DNA from: Streptomyces genisteinicus
Lineage (GTDB): Bacteria > Actinomycetota > Actinomycetes > Streptomycetales > Streptomycetaceae
Assembly: GCF_014489615.1 (NCBI RefSeq)
Contig: NZ_CP060825.1
Coordinates: 2,397,501-2,461,500 of the forward strand
Reading direction: 5' to 3'
Length of the DNA stretch: 64,000 nucleotides
Part shown: positions 1-8,923 of the stretch, piece after piece
Layout: each line of letters begins with the position of its first letter
How positions within the stretch are numbered: the stretch's first letter is position 1
Made by a program: the position numbers and the translations under genes
Notes under the pieces: model-generated
What the model was told of the DNA's origin: nothing
Seen by the model: only the letters and a program-made list of their open reading frames with translations
Databases searched by the model: none

Positions 1-163
<163 letters not shown>

Positions 164-178
164 TCCGGACGGACACCT

Positions 179-212
179 GAGGGGGCGGGCGCCGCGGGGC
201 GCCCGCCCCCTC
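179..212 (+). terminator. hairpin terminator after asd
   Basis: Two perfectly complementary 15-base arms (179-193 and 198-212) enclose a 4-base loop. No clear T-run follows, which is usual for this high-GC DNA. It separates asd from pepN. Confidence 0.7.
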
Positions 213-320
213 CGGCGTGCCCGCGGCCGGACACCCCCGGCGGCGCCGATTCTCCCGGGCGCGGCGGGCGTGCCGCGTGGAAGGATGGCCGCAAACATCG
301 CAAACCGAGGAGATGACCGG

Positions 321-2897
321 GTGCCTGGCACAAACCTGACCCGTGACGAGGCGCAGCAGCGTGCGCGCCTGCTCACCGTTGACTCCTACGAGATCGACCT
401 CGATCTCTCCGGAGCACAGGAGGGCGGGACCTACCGGTCCGAGACCACCGTGCGCTTCGCCTCAGCGGAGGACGGCGCGGAGACCTTCGTCGACCTGGTC
501 GCCCCCGCCGTGCACGAGGTCGTGCTCAACGGCCACGCGCTGGACGTGGCGGCGGTCTTCCGGGACTCGCGGATCACGCTGAAGCACCTGCGGGCGGGCG
601 ACAACGAGCTGCGGGTCGTCGCGGACTGCTCGTACACCAACACCGGCGAGGGCCTGCACCGGTTCGTCGACCCGGTCGACCAGCAGGCCTATCTGTATAC
701 GCAGTTCGAGGTCCCGGACGCCCGCCGGGTGTTCGCGAACTTCGAGCAGCCGGACCTCAAGGCCGCGTTCCGGTTCACCGTGAAGGCCCCGGACGGCTGG
801 ACCGTGATCTCGAACTCGCCGACCCCCGAGCCCGAGGACGGCGTCTGGCGCTTCGAGCCGACGCCGCGGATCTCGACGTACATCACCGCGCTGATCGCGG
901 GCCCGTACCACAGCGTCCACAGCTCCTACGAGAAGGACGGGCAGAGCGTCCCGCTGGGCATCTACTGCCGGCCCTCGCTCGCCGAGTACCTGGACGCCGA
1001 CGCGATCTTCGACGTCACCCGCCAGGGCTTCGACTGGTTCCAGGAGAAGTTCGACTACGCGTACCCGTTCGCCAAGTACGACCAGCTCTTCGTGCCCGAG
1101 TTCAACGCCGGGGCGATGGAGAACGCGGGCGCGGTGACCATCCGCGACCAGTACGTCTTCCGCTCGAAGGTGACGGATGCGGCGTACGAGGTGCGGGCCG
1201 AGACGATCCTGCACGAGCTCGCGCACATGTGGTTCGGCGACCTCGTCACCATGGAGTGGTGGAACGACCTCTGGCTGAACGAGTCGTTCGCCACCTACAC
1301 CTCGATCGCCTGCCAGGCGCACGCCCCGGGCTCGAAGTGGCCGCACTCCTGGACCACGTTCGCGAACTCCATGAAGACCTGGGCCTACCGGCAGGACCAG
1401 CTCCCCTCGACCCACCCGATCATGGCCGAGATCAACGATCTCGATGACGTTCTCGTGAACTTCGACGGCATCACCTACGCCAAGGGCGCCTCCGTCCTGA
1501 AGCAGCTCGTCGCCTACGTCGGCCAGGACGAGTTCTTCCGGGGCGTGCAGGGCTACTTCAAGCGGCACGCCTTCGGCAACACCCGTCTGTCGGACCTGCT
1601 GGGGGCGCTGGAGGAGACCAGCGGCCGCGACCTGAAGGCCTGGTCGAAGGCGTGGCTGGAGACGGCCGGCATCAACGTCCTGCGCCCGGAGATCACCGCC
1701 GACGGCTCCGGAGCGATCACCGCGTTCGCGGTGCGCCAGGAGGCCCCGGCGCTGCCCGCGGGTGCCAAGGGCGAGCCGGTGCTGCGCCCGCACCGGATCG
1801 CGGTCGGCTTCTACGACCTGGACGGGGCCGGGAAGCTGGTGCGCACCGAGCGGGTCGAGCTGGACGTGGACGGCGAACTGACCGATGTGCCCGCCCTGGT
1901 GGGCAAGGCCCGCCCGGCCGTGGTGCTGCTCAACGACGACGACCTGTCGTACGCCAAGGTGCGCCTGGACGAGGAGTCCCTGCGCAACGTCACGGAGCAC
2001 CTCGGCGACTTCGCCGAGTCGCTGCCCCGTGCGCTGTGCTGGGCCTCGGCCTGGGACATGACGCGCGACGGGGAGCTCGCCACCCGCGACTACCTGGCGC
2101 TGGTGCTGTCCGGCATCGGCAAGGAGTCCGACATCGGCGTGGTCCAGTCGCTGCACCGCCAGGTCAAGCTCGCGGTGGACCAGTACGCGGACCCGGCCTG
2201 GCGCGAGACGGGCCTGACCCAGTGGACGGACGCCACGCTGGCGCACCTGCGGGCGGCCGACGCGGGCAGCGACCACCAGCTCGCCTGGGCGCGGGCGTTC
2301 GCGGCGACGGCCCGCACCCCGCAGCAGCTGGACCTCCTCCAGGCCCTGCTGGACGGCACGGAGACGATCGAGGGCCTCGCCGTCGACACCGAGCTGCGCT
2401 GGGCGTTCGTGGAGCGGCTGGCCGCCACCGGCGTCTTCGACGAGGACGACGTCGCGGGCGAGTACGAGCGGGACCGCACGGCCGCAGGCGAGCGGCATGC
2501 GGCGACGGCGCGGGCGGCGCGTCCCACCGAGGCCGCCAAGGAGGAGGCCTGGGCCTCCGTCGTCGAGGGCGACAAGCTGCCCAACGCCGTGCAGGAGTCG
2601 GTGATCGCCGGCTTCGTCCAGACCGACCAGCGGGAGCTGCTCGCGCCGTACGCCGAGCGGTACTTCGCGGCGGTCAAGGGCGTGTGGGAGTCCCGCAGCC
2701 ACGAGATGGCCCAGCAGGTCGCGATCGGGCTCTACCCGGCGCTCCAGGTCTCCCAGGAGACCCTGGACGCGACCGACGCGTGGCTGGCCTCGGCGCAGCC
2801 GGGCGCGGCGCTGCGCCGGCTGGTGTCGGAGTCGCGGGCGGGCGTCGAGCGGGCCCTGCGGGCCCAGGCGGCGGACGCGGCGGCCGCCGCGCGGTAG
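321..2897 (+). CDS. pepN: aminopeptidase N, M1 family zinc metallopeptidase
   Basis: This cytoplasmic zinc exopeptidase removes N-terminal residues from peptides. The substrate-binding GAMEN motif is at residues 264-268. The zinc motif HELAH is at 298-302, and the third zinc ligand Glu321 sits 19 residues after the second His, as M1 enzymes require. A C-terminal ERAP1-like helical domain fills the last ~350 residues. I place the start at the GTG at 321, with GAGGAG 8 bases upstream, giving 858 aa, close to the known Streptomyces PepN length. An upstream in-frame ATG at 270 would add 17 residues with no ribosome site. It is monocistronic: hairpins lie before and after it. Confidence 0.95.
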   Translation: MPGTNLTRDEAQQRARLLTVDSYEIDLDLSGAQEGGTYRSETTVRFASAEDGAETFVDLVAPAVHEVVLNGHALDVAAVFRDSRITLKHLRAGDNELRVVADCSYTNTGEGLHRFVDPVDQQAYLYTQFEVPDARRVFANFEQPDLKAAFRFTVKAPDGWTVISNSPTPEPEDGVWRFEPTPRISTYITALIAGPYHSVHSSYEKDGQSVPLGIYCRPSLAEYLDADAIFDVTRQGFDWFQEKFDYAYPFAKYDQLFVPEFNAGAMENAGAVTIRDQYVFRSKVTDAAYEVRAETILHELAHMWFGDLVTMEWWNDLWLNESFATYTSIACQAHAPGSKWPHSWTTFANSMKTWAYRQDQLPSTHPIMAEINDLDDVLVNFDGITYAKGASVLKQLVAYVGQDEFFRGVQGYFKRHAFGNTRLSDLLGALEETSGRDLKAWSKAWLETAGINVLRPEITADGSGAITAFAVRQEAPALPAGAKGEPVLRPHRIAVGFYDLDGAGKLVRTERVELDVDGELTDVPALVGKARPAVVLLNDDDLSYAKVRLDEESLRNVTEHLGDFAESLPRALCWASAWDMTRDGELATRDYLALVLSGIGKESDIGVVQSLHRQVKLAVDQYADPAWRETGLTQWTDATLAHLRAADAGSDHQLAWARAFAATARTPQQLDLLQALLDGTETIEGLAVDTELRWAFVERLAATGVFDEDDVAGEYERDRTAAGERHAATARAARPTEAAKEEAWASVVEGDKLPNAVQESVIAGFVQTDQRELLAPYAERYFAAVKGVWESRSHEMAQQVAIGLYPALQVSQETLDATDAWLASAQPGAALRRLVSESRAGVERALRAQAADAAAAAR

Positions 2898-3177
2898 GGC
2901 CGCCGCCGCGCGGCGGCACCGGAGAACTCCGGCCGGCTCCGGACGGTGCCGGGCGGACTTCTCCGGGGCCGGGCGGTGCCGGGCGGCTCCGGCTCCGGAA
3001 GGCCGGGGCGGGCCGCGGCGCCGCGCACGGTGATCCGCGCGGGCGTCCGTTCCGGATGCCCGCGCGGCGCCCGTTCCGGATCCGCGCGGGTTCCCGTTCC
3101 GCCGGGGAACGGGTGCCCGCGCGCTGCCGCGGGCACCCGCGGCAAAGCCGCAGGAGGAACCGGAACATCCGGGAATT
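2898..3177. other. gene-free GC-rich spacer with degenerate short repeats
   Basis: There is no credible gene between pepN and its downstream hairpin. The stretch is built of imperfect short repeats: CCGGGCGG and GGCTCCGG variants at 2920-3010, and CCCGTTCCGGAT-like units at 3045-3105. Open frames exist on both strands but have no ribosome site and a composition set by the repeats. Confidence 0.6.
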
Positions 3178-3221
3178 GAGGCGCGTCGGGCTCTCGGAGC
3201 CCGGCGCGCCTCCTTGCGTTT
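3178..3221 (+). terminator. hairpin terminator between pepN and cvnA
   Basis: Sixteen-base arms (3178-3193 and 3197-3212, one T-G pair) enclose a TCG loop and are followed by a T-richer tract, CTTGCGTTTT. It isolates the conservon from pepN. Confidence 0.7.
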
Positions 3222-3302
3222 TCGGCCATCGATGACCGGCCTCGGCCACGACCCGGCGTCAACAGCCCATCTCTGACCGGGATATGCTCCCGCCCGTCGT
3301 CA

Positions 3303-3308
3303 TATGAT
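3303..3308 (+). promoter_or_regulatory. possible -10 element for the conservon
   Basis: TATGAT lies in an unusually AT-rich patch 28 bases before the chosen cvnA start. No convincing -35 element is visible at the standard spacing, so this is only a candidate. Confidence 0.3.
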
Positions 3309-3335
3309 CTTTCCCGTTCGATTCTGAGGATGCTG

Positions 3336-4811
3336 ATGGTTCGACAGGGAACGTCGACCGGAAGTCCGCGGCCGAGGTCAGGCCTCGTGTGGCAGCTGCC
3401 CGTTGCCGCGACCGTCGCAGCCGCGATCGTGGCCGTCTTCCTGGTCTCCGCATCGGCCCGCACGCCCGTCGTGATCGTCTCCGCGGCGACGGTGGTCGCC
3501 GTCGGCCTCGCCTGCGCCGAGGTGGTGCGGCGCGGCCAGGTGATCGCCGAACTGCGCGACCGGCTCGCCGCACAGGAGGCGGAGAACGCCCGCCAGTCGG
3601 CCGAGACCAGCCGTCTCGCCGGCGAACTGCTCCCCCACGTGGTGGGCGAGCTCCGCAAGGGAGCCTTCCCCGAGGACGTGCTCGCGTCGCTCGACGCCTC
3701 GGTCGAGCACCGCGCGGTGCTGCGCTCCGTGGTGGACGCGGTGAGCGCCGAGGAGGACCTGCGCGGCTCCGCGCAGCGCGCCTTCGTGAACATCGCCCGC
3801 CGGGTGCAGGCCATCGTCCACCAGCAGGCCCAGGAGCTGCGGGAGATGGAGGACCGGCACGGCCGGACCCCCGAAGTCTTCGGCGACCTGCTGCGCATCG
3901 ACCACGGCACCGCGCTGATCGGCCGGCTGGCCGACTCCATCGCCGTGCTCGGCGGCGCGCGCCCCGGGCGCCAGTGGAGCAAGTCCGTCCCGCTGTACAG
4001 CGTGATGCGCGGCGCGATGTCGCGGATCATCGACTACCAGCGGGTGGAGCTGCACACCGTCTCGGAGGTGGCCGTCGTCGGCTCCGCCGTCGAGCCGCTC
4101 ATCCACGCCCTGTCGGAGCTGCTGGACAACGCCACCCGCTACTCGCCGCCGCAGACCCGTGTCCATCTCACCGCGGTGGACGTCCAGTCGGGCATCGCCA
4201 TCGAGATCGAGGACGGCGGCGTCAGCATGAGCGAGGAGGCCCGCCAGCGGGCCGAGCGGATGCTCCGGCAGGCGCAGCAGGGCATCGACGTCAACGACCT
4301 GGGCGAGACCCCCCGCCTGGGCCTCGCGGTCGTCGGCCGGCTGGCGCAGGCGTACGGCTTCCAGGTCTCGCTGCGCTCCTCGGCGTACGGCGGCGTGCGC
4401 GCCGTCCTCGTCGTGCCGCAGGACCTGATCACGACCTCGGCGTCGGCCACCGGCCTGGCGCACGGCATCGGCACGGCGTCCGGCCCCCGGGCGGCCGGCT
4501 CCGCCCCCGCGCCCCTGCCCGCCCAGGCGCCCGCCCCCGCGCGGCTGCCCCGGCAGGCCACGGGGCCGCAGCCACTCCCCCGGGACGAGGAGGCACCCAC
4601 GGTGACGGAGCGCACGTCGGGCGGGCTGCCCCAGCGGCGCCGGAAGTCACGTGTCGCCGCTCCGGCCGAAGCACCCGCAGCCCACCTGACCGCCCCGGAG
4701 CCCGAGCCGGAAGCCGAGCCCGCGGTCCAGCCCGGTATGTGGCTGGCCGCGTTCCAGAGCGGCCTGTCCGGTGACACCTCCAAGACGAACAACGGAAACG
4801 AGCAGCCATGA
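3336..4811 (+). CDS. cvnA: conservon sensor-kinase-like protein CvnA
   Basis: This is a membrane histidine-kinase-like ATPase that begins a conservon. Two hydrophobic spans lie near residues 18-37 and 44-62. A coiled region follows, then a HATPase_c domain with the N-box (ELLDNATRY, around 261-269) and a G1 box (EDGGVSMS, around 292). The last ~120 residues are Pro/Ala-rich and probably disordered. No classic phosphoacceptor H-box is obvious. I chose the ATG at 3336 because GAGG sits 6 bases upstream; an ATG at 3330 is the alternative. The stop overlaps cvnB by four bases, so the two are translationally coupled. CvnA proteins are thought to act with CvnB, C and D as a membrane complex resembling a eukaryotic G-protein module. 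Confidence 0.88.
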   Translation: MVRQGTSTGSPRPRSGLVWQLPVAATVAAAIVAVFLVSASARTPVVIVSAATVVAVGLACAEVVRRGQVIAELRDRLAAQEAENARQSAETSRLAGELLPHVVGELRKGAFPEDVLASLDASVEHRAVLRSVVDAVSAEEDLRGSAQRAFVNIARRVQAIVHQQAQELREMEDRHGRTPEVFGDLLRIDHGTALIGRLADSIAVLGGARPGRQWSKSVPLYSVMRGAMSRIIDYQRVELHTVSEVAVVGSAVEPLIHALSELLDNATRYSPPQTRVHLTAVDVQSGIAIEIEDGGVSMSEEARQRAERMLRQAQQGIDVNDLGETPRLGLAVVGRLAQAYGFQVSLRSSAYGGVRAVLVVPQDLITTSASATGLAHGIGTASGPRAAGSAPAPLPAQAPAPARLPRQATGPQPLPRDEEAPTVTERTSGGLPQRRRKSRVAAPAEAPAAHLTAPEPEPEAEPAVQPGMWLAAFQSGLSGDTSKTNNGNEQP

Positions 4812-5224
4812 TTCAGCGGCAGTCCCACCAGACCAACATGGACTGGATGCTCAAGGACCTGGCGGAGGGCGTACCGCAGACCCGGAACGTCGTCGTCCTT
4901 TCCGCCGACGGACTGCGGATGGCGCAGTACGGCTCGGACACCGACACCGCGGACCGGCTCGCCGCCGCCTGCGCGGGCCTGCAGAGCCTGGCGGGCGCCG
5001 TGGCCGCGGAACTCCCCCACGGCGACGGCCAGATGCGCCTCGTCGTGATCGAGATGAACGGCGGCTTCTTCTACCTCATGGCGGCCGGCTCGGGCGCCTA
5101 CCTCGCCGTGCTCGCCGACGAGGGCGTCGACGCCGGACTGATGGGCCAGCGCATGCGGGACCTCGTACTGCGGATCGGAGAGCACCTGAGCACGCCGCCG
5201 CGGCATGAAGGACCGACCGCGTGA
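4808..5224 (+). CDS. cvnB: roadblock/LC7-domain protein CvnB
   Basis: This 138-aa protein has the alpha/beta roadblock/LC7 fold of conservon CvnB and of MglB-like GTPase regulators. The N-terminus (LDWML-like helix, then VLSADGLRMAQYG) and the ADEGVDAGLMGQRM helix are typical. In such systems the roadblock protein regulates or scaffolds the cognate small GTPase, here CvnD, and may bridge to the membrane ATPase CvnA. It overlaps cvnA by four bases and cvnC by four bases (GTGA). Confidence 0.9.
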   Translation: MIQRQSHQTNMDWMLKDLAEGVPQTRNVVVLSADGLRMAQYGSDTDTADRLAAACAGLQSLAGAVAAELPHGDGQMRLVVIEMNGGFFYLMAAGSGAYLAVLADEGVDAGLMGQRMRDLVLRIGEHLSTPPRHEGPTA

Positions 5225-5580
5225 GTGACGCGGGCGCGGACTGGGAGGAGACCAGTCCGGAACGGCTGTACGTGATCACGGGCGGCCGGAGCGGCTCCTC
5301 CTCGCCCACCGCCTTAGACCTGGTCACCCTCATCGTGGCCAGGTCGGGGCCGAAGCCCGGTATGCAGCCGGAGCACGCGGCGATCATCCGGATCTGTCAG
5401 GCGCCGCTGTCGGTCGCCGAGATCTCCGCCTATCTGAGCCTGCCGGTGAGTGTGGTCACCGTGCTGCTCAGCGACCTGATGGCCGACGACAAGGTGCTCG
5501 CCCGTGCACCCGTCCGCGCGGCCGTCCTTCCCGACCGCGCTTTGATTGAGGCAGTGATCGATGGACTACGAAAGCTCTGA
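5221..5580 (+). CDS. cvnC: DUF742 protein CvnC, contains a TTA codon
   Basis: This 119-aa protein of the DUF742 family is the third conservon member. It begins with a GTG overlapping the cvnB stop. The family is predicted to form a winged-helix-like fold; here the segment around residues 50-95 (ICQAPLSVAEISAYLSLPVS) reads like a helix-turn-helix. No DNA-binding role is established for conservon members. Codon 32 (5314-5316) is TTA, the rare leucine codon read by the bldA tRNA in Streptomyces. Translation of CvnC, and of the overlapping cvnD, may therefore be tied to the developmental stage. Confidence 0.88.
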   Translation: MSDAGADWEETSPERLYVITGGRSGSSSPTALDLVTLIVARSGPKPGMQPEHAAIIRICQAPLSVAEISAYLSLPVSVVTVLLSDLMADDKVLARAPVRAAVLPDRALIEAVIDGLRKL

Positions 5581-6178
5581 GCAGGCTCTTGGGCCGCGGA
5601 GCGAGGATGTGCTGCCGGCGACCGCGACGGCCGCCGTCAAGGTGGTCATCGTGGGCGGCTTCGGCGTCGGCAAGACCACCCTGGTCGGCTCGGTGAGCGA
5701 GATCAGGCCCCTGACGACCGAGGAGACGATGACCCAGGCCGGGGTCGGCGTCGACGACACCGCGGGCGTGGAGCGCAAGACCTCGACGACCGTCGCCATG
5801 GACTTCGGCCGCATCAGCATCAACGAGGAGCTGGTGCTCTACCTGTTCGGCACACCGGGCCAGGAGCGCTTCTGGTTCCTGTGGCGCGGCCTGTTCGAGG
5901 GCGCGCTGGGCGCCGTCGTGCTCGTCGACACCCGCCGGCTGGAGGTCAGCTTCGACGTGATCGGCCGGCTGGAGGAGCGGGGCGTGCCCTTCGTGGTGGC
6001 CGTCAACTCCTTCCCGGACGCGCCCGCGTACCCGGTGGAGGAGCTGCGCGGGGCGCTCGACCTGCCGGCGAACGTGCCGATCGTGCTGTGCGACGCCCGG
6101 TCGCGGGCGTCCAGCCGGGACGTGCTGATGGCCCTCATGCGCTATCTGCAGACGCTGGCGACGGCCCACGGGGGCTGA
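5561..6178 (+). CDS. cvnD: conservon small GTPase CvnD
   Basis: This 205-aa Ras-like GTP-binding protein ends the conservon. The P-loop GGFGVGKTT is at residues 32-40. The switch II motif reads FGTPGQERF, where Phe replaces the usual Asp before TPG; similar changes are seen in this bacterial GTPase group. The base-recognition motif reads NSFPD rather than NKxD. The ATG lies 20 bases inside the end of cvnC, so expression depends on upstream translation. It is expected to cycle between GTP and GDP under CvnB/CvnA control and to signal to an unknown effector. A large hairpin starts seven bases after the stop. Confidence 0.9.
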   Translation: MDYESSEQALGPRSEDVLPATATAAVKVVIVGGFGVGKTTLVGSVSEIRPLTTEETMTQAGVGVDDTAGVERKTSTTVAMDFGRISINEELVLYLFGTPGQERFWFLWRGLFEGALGAVVLVDTRRLEVSFDVIGRLEERGVPFVVAVNSFPDAPAYPVEELRGALDLPANVPIVLCDARSRASSRDVLMALMRYLQTLATAHGG

Positions 6179-6185
6179 CCGGTCG

Positions 6186-6258
6186 CGGGCGGCTGTTGGC
6201 CGGAACCCGGCGCGTTCCACGCGAGGGTTCCGGCCAACCGCCGCCCGCTTCTTCCTGT
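6186..6258 (+). terminator. long hairpin terminator after the conservon
   Basis: Arms at 6186-6208 and 6225-6247 pair almost perfectly over about 23 bases and are followed by the pyrimidine/T-rich CTTCTTCCTGTTCT. It separates the conservon transcript from the terpene synthase gene, so the latter probably has its own promoter in 6250-6390. Confidence 0.75.
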
Positions 6259-6393
6259 TCTGCCGGGGGATCGTCCTATTGGATCGGCCAACATGGCTGA
6301 GTACGATGCGCAATAGTTGATCACTCTGTGGTGCACGTTGCGCATGTGACAACGATGTTGACGCGACGCACCCGCATCGAGAGGCAGGCCGCC

Positions 6394-7500
6394 GTGACCC
6401 CCGAGCAGACCGGCCCCACCATCCCGCCGATCTTCACGCCGATACCACCGGCCATCCATCCCCGGCACGCGGACATAGACGTCCAGACCGCCGCCTGGGC
6501 GGAGACCTTCCGCATCGGCTCGGACGACCTGCGCGCGAAGCTCGTGGTCCAGGACATCGGCACCTTCTCCGCGCGGATCCTGCCCGAGGGCAAGGAGGAG
6601 GTCGTCTCGCTCCTCGCCGACTTCGTGCTGTGGCTGTTCGGCGTCGACGACGGCCACTGCGAGGAGGGCGAACTGGGGCACCGGCCGGGGGACCTGGCGG
6701 GCCTGCTGCACCGGCTGATCCGGGTGGCGCAGAACCCCGAGGCGCCGATGATGACGGACGACCCCCTCGCCGCCGGCCTGCGCGACCTGCGCCTGCGGGT
6801 GGACCGCTACGGCACCCCGGGGCAGACCGCCCGCTGGATCGACGCCCTGCGCGAGTACTTCTTCTCCGTGGTCTGGGAGGCCGCCCACCGCCGCGCCGGC
6901 ACCGTGCCCGACCTCAACGACTACACCCTCATGCGGCTGTACGACGGGGCGACCTCGGTCGTGCTGCCGATGCTGGAGATGGGCTACGGCTTCGAACTCC
7001 AGCCGCACGAGCGCGACCGCACCGCGGTCCGCGCCGCCGCCGAGATGGCCTCGTTCATCATCACCTGGGACAACGACATCTTCTCCCACCACAAGGAACG
7101 CCGGTCCTCCGGCTACTACCTGAACGCCCTGCGCGTCCTGGAGGAGGAGGGCCTGTCCCCCGAGAAGGCGCTGCGGACCGCGATCGGCCAGCGGGACCGG
7201 GTGATGTGCCTGTACGTGCGCCTGGCGGAGCAGCTCTCCCGCGAGGGCAGCCCGCAGCTGCGCCAGTACGTCGCGAACCTCTCCAGCTTCATCCGGGGCG
7301 CGCAGGACTGGGGCATCAGCTCCGTGCGCTACACCACCCCCGACGACCCGGCGAACCTGCCGCCCGTCTTCAGCGACACCCCGACCGACGACCGCCACGA
7401 GCCCCTCGGGATACCGGCGGTCGACTGGTGGTGGGACCTGGTGCCCGCGCCGGCCCGCGACCTGACCGCCGCCCCCACCGCCGCCCGCACCGCCCCGTAG
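6394..7500 (+). CDS. class I terpene synthase (sesquiterpene-cyclase type)
   Basis: This soluble cyclase ionises a prenyl diphosphate, probably farnesyl diphosphate, and cyclises it. The aspartate-rich motif DDGHCEE begins at Asp85. The NSE triad NDIFSHHKE spans residues 227-235 with the Asn, Ser and Glu ligands for magnesium. A conserved RY pair lies near the C-terminus (SSVRYT). The start is the GTG at 6394, with AGAGG 9 bases upstream, giving 368 aa. Earlier in-frame GTG/ATG codons at 6328-6355 have weaker sites. A P450 gene follows after 29 bases and probably oxidises the terpene. The product cannot be predicted from the sequence by eye. Confidence 0.88.
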   Translation: MTPEQTGPTIPPIFTPIPPAIHPRHADIDVQTAAWAETFRIGSDDLRAKLVVQDIGTFSARILPEGKEEVVSLLADFVLWLFGVDDGHCEEGELGHRPGDLAGLLHRLIRVAQNPEAPMMTDDPLAAGLRDLRLRVDRYGTPGQTARWIDALREYFFSVVWEAAHRRAGTVPDLNDYTLMRLYDGATSVVLPMLEMGYGFELQPHERDRTAVRAAAEMASFIITWDNDIFSHHKERRSSGYYLNALRVLEEEGLSPEKALRTAIGQRDRVMCLYVRLAEQLSREGSPQLRQYVANLSSFIRGAQDWGISSVRYTTPDDPANLPPVFSDTPTDDRHEPLGIPAVDWWWDLVPAPARDLTAAPTAARTAP

Positions 7501-7529
7501 ACCCACCCCACAGCGGAAAGGATTCTCCC

Positions 7530-8891
7530 GTGACCCTCGCCGGTACTCCCGCGGCCGACCTGCGATCGGTGCCCGTGGCGCCGGGAGGCATCCCCCTCCT
7601 CGGCCACGCGCTCAGCCTCTGGCGCGAGCCGCTCGGCTTCCTGCGCTCCCTGCGCGACTCCGGCGACCTGGTCAGGGTGAACCTGGGCACCCTCCCGATG
7701 TACGTCGCCACCTCGGCGGACCTCGTCCACGAGGTGACCGTGCGCCAGGCGCGCAGCTTCGAGAAGGGCCGCTTCTTCGACCGGCTGCGGCCCCTCGCCG
7801 GCAACGGGCTGGCCAACTCCGACGGCGAGGTGCACCGCAGGCACCGGCGGCTGATCCAGCCGATGTTCCACCCGCAGCGCATCGCCCAGTACACGGAGGC
7901 GATGAGCGCCAACGCCCGCAGCCTGGCGGACTCCTGGACACCGGGCCAGACCGTCGAGCTGGAGGCGGCGATGGCCCAGTACGCCATCGAGACCCTGGCC
8001 ACCACGCTCTTCTCCACCGACCTGGGCCGGCCCGCGGTCGTCGCGGTCCGCGAGAACCTGCCGATCGTCCTGAAGAACCTGCTGATGAGGGCCGCTTCCC
8101 CGCGGTTCCTCGACCGCTTCCCGATCCGCGCCAACCGCGACTTCGACGCGGCGGCGTCCACGCTGCGCAAGGTCATCGACGAGGTCGTCGCCGAGACCCG
8201 CCGCTCCGGCACCGGCGGGCAGAACGACCTGCTGTCGGTGCTGCTGGACGCCCGCGACGGCGAGACCGGCGACGCGCTCTCCGACGTCGAGGTCAGGGAC
8301 GAGCTGAGCACCATCCTCTTCGCCGGCGCCGAGACCACCGCCGCCACCCTGTCCTGGACGTTCTACGAACTGTCCCGCAGCCCGGAGACCGAGGCGGCGC
8401 TGGTCGCCGAGATCAAGGACGTCGTCGGCGACCGCCCCGTCACCGTCGAGGACGTGCCCAGGCTGGAGGGCGTGCGCCGGGTCCTCGACGAGGTGATCCG
8501 GCTGCACGGCGTGACCATGCTGATGCGCCGCACCACCGCGGAGGTGGAACTCGGCGGCTATCTGCTGCCCCCGGGCACCGAGGTCGGCTTCAGCCTCTAC
8601 GCCCTGCACCGCGACCCGGGCCTGTACGCCGACGCCGACCGCTTCGACCCGGACCGCTGGCTGCCCGAGCGGCGCGGGGAGATCGCCCGCACCTCGTACA
8701 TCCCGTTCGGCGCGGGCAACCGCAAGTGCATCGGGGACTCGTTCGTGTGGACCGAGGCGACGATCGCGCTGGCCACCATCCTGTCCCGCTGGTCCCTGCG
8801 CCCGGCGCCCGGGCACGTCCCGAAGGAGGTCGCCTCGGCCGTGGCCCACGCCGACCTGATGCCGATGGTGGTGACCCCCAGGGACGCGTGA
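7530..8891 (+). CDS. cytochrome P450, likely terpene-tailoring
   Basis: This 453-aa P450 has every expected signature. The I-helix motif is AGAETT; the K-helix ExxR reads EVIR; the haem loop is FGAGNRKCIG with the ligand Cys400. The substrate-facing N-terminal half resembles the actinobacterial CYP170-like and other terpene-hydroxylating enzymes, but I cannot assign a family. The GTG start is preceded by GGAAAGGA. It is probably co-transcribed with the terpene synthase and would oxygenate its hydrocarbon or alcohol. No ferredoxin gene is adjacent, so electrons must come from elsewhere. Confidence 0.92.
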   Translation: MTLAGTPAADLRSVPVAPGGIPLLGHALSLWREPLGFLRSLRDSGDLVRVNLGTLPMYVATSADLVHEVTVRQARSFEKGRFFDRLRPLAGNGLANSDGEVHRRHRRLIQPMFHPQRIAQYTEAMSANARSLADSWTPGQTVELEAAMAQYAIETLATTLFSTDLGRPAVVAVRENLPIVLKNLLMRAASPRFLDRFPIRANRDFDAAASTLRKVIDEVVAETRRSGTGGQNDLLSVLLDARDGETGDALSDVEVRDELSTILFAGAETTAATLSWTFYELSRSPETEAALVAEIKDVVGDRPVTVEDVPRLEGVRRVLDEVIRLHGVTMLMRRTTAEVELGGYLLPPGTEVGFSLYALHRDPGLYADADRFDPDRWLPERRGEIARTSYIPFGAGNRKCIGDSFVWTEATIALATILSRWSLRPAPGHVPKEVASAVAHADLMPMVVTPRDA

Positions 8892-8923
8892 GCGGCGGCG
8901 GGCCGGGGACGTCCCGGCCCGCG

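Noticed and set aside
462..2702. 746-aa open frame on the minus strand
   Set aside because: It lies fully inside pepN on the opposite strand, has a low-complexity Arg/Val/Leu composition and no ribosome site; it is a shadow of high-GC coding DNA.
2732..4030. 432-aa minus-strand open frame spanning the pepN-cvnA gap
   Set aside because: It crosses the ends of two well-supported genes and a terminator hairpin; composition is that of an antisense frame.
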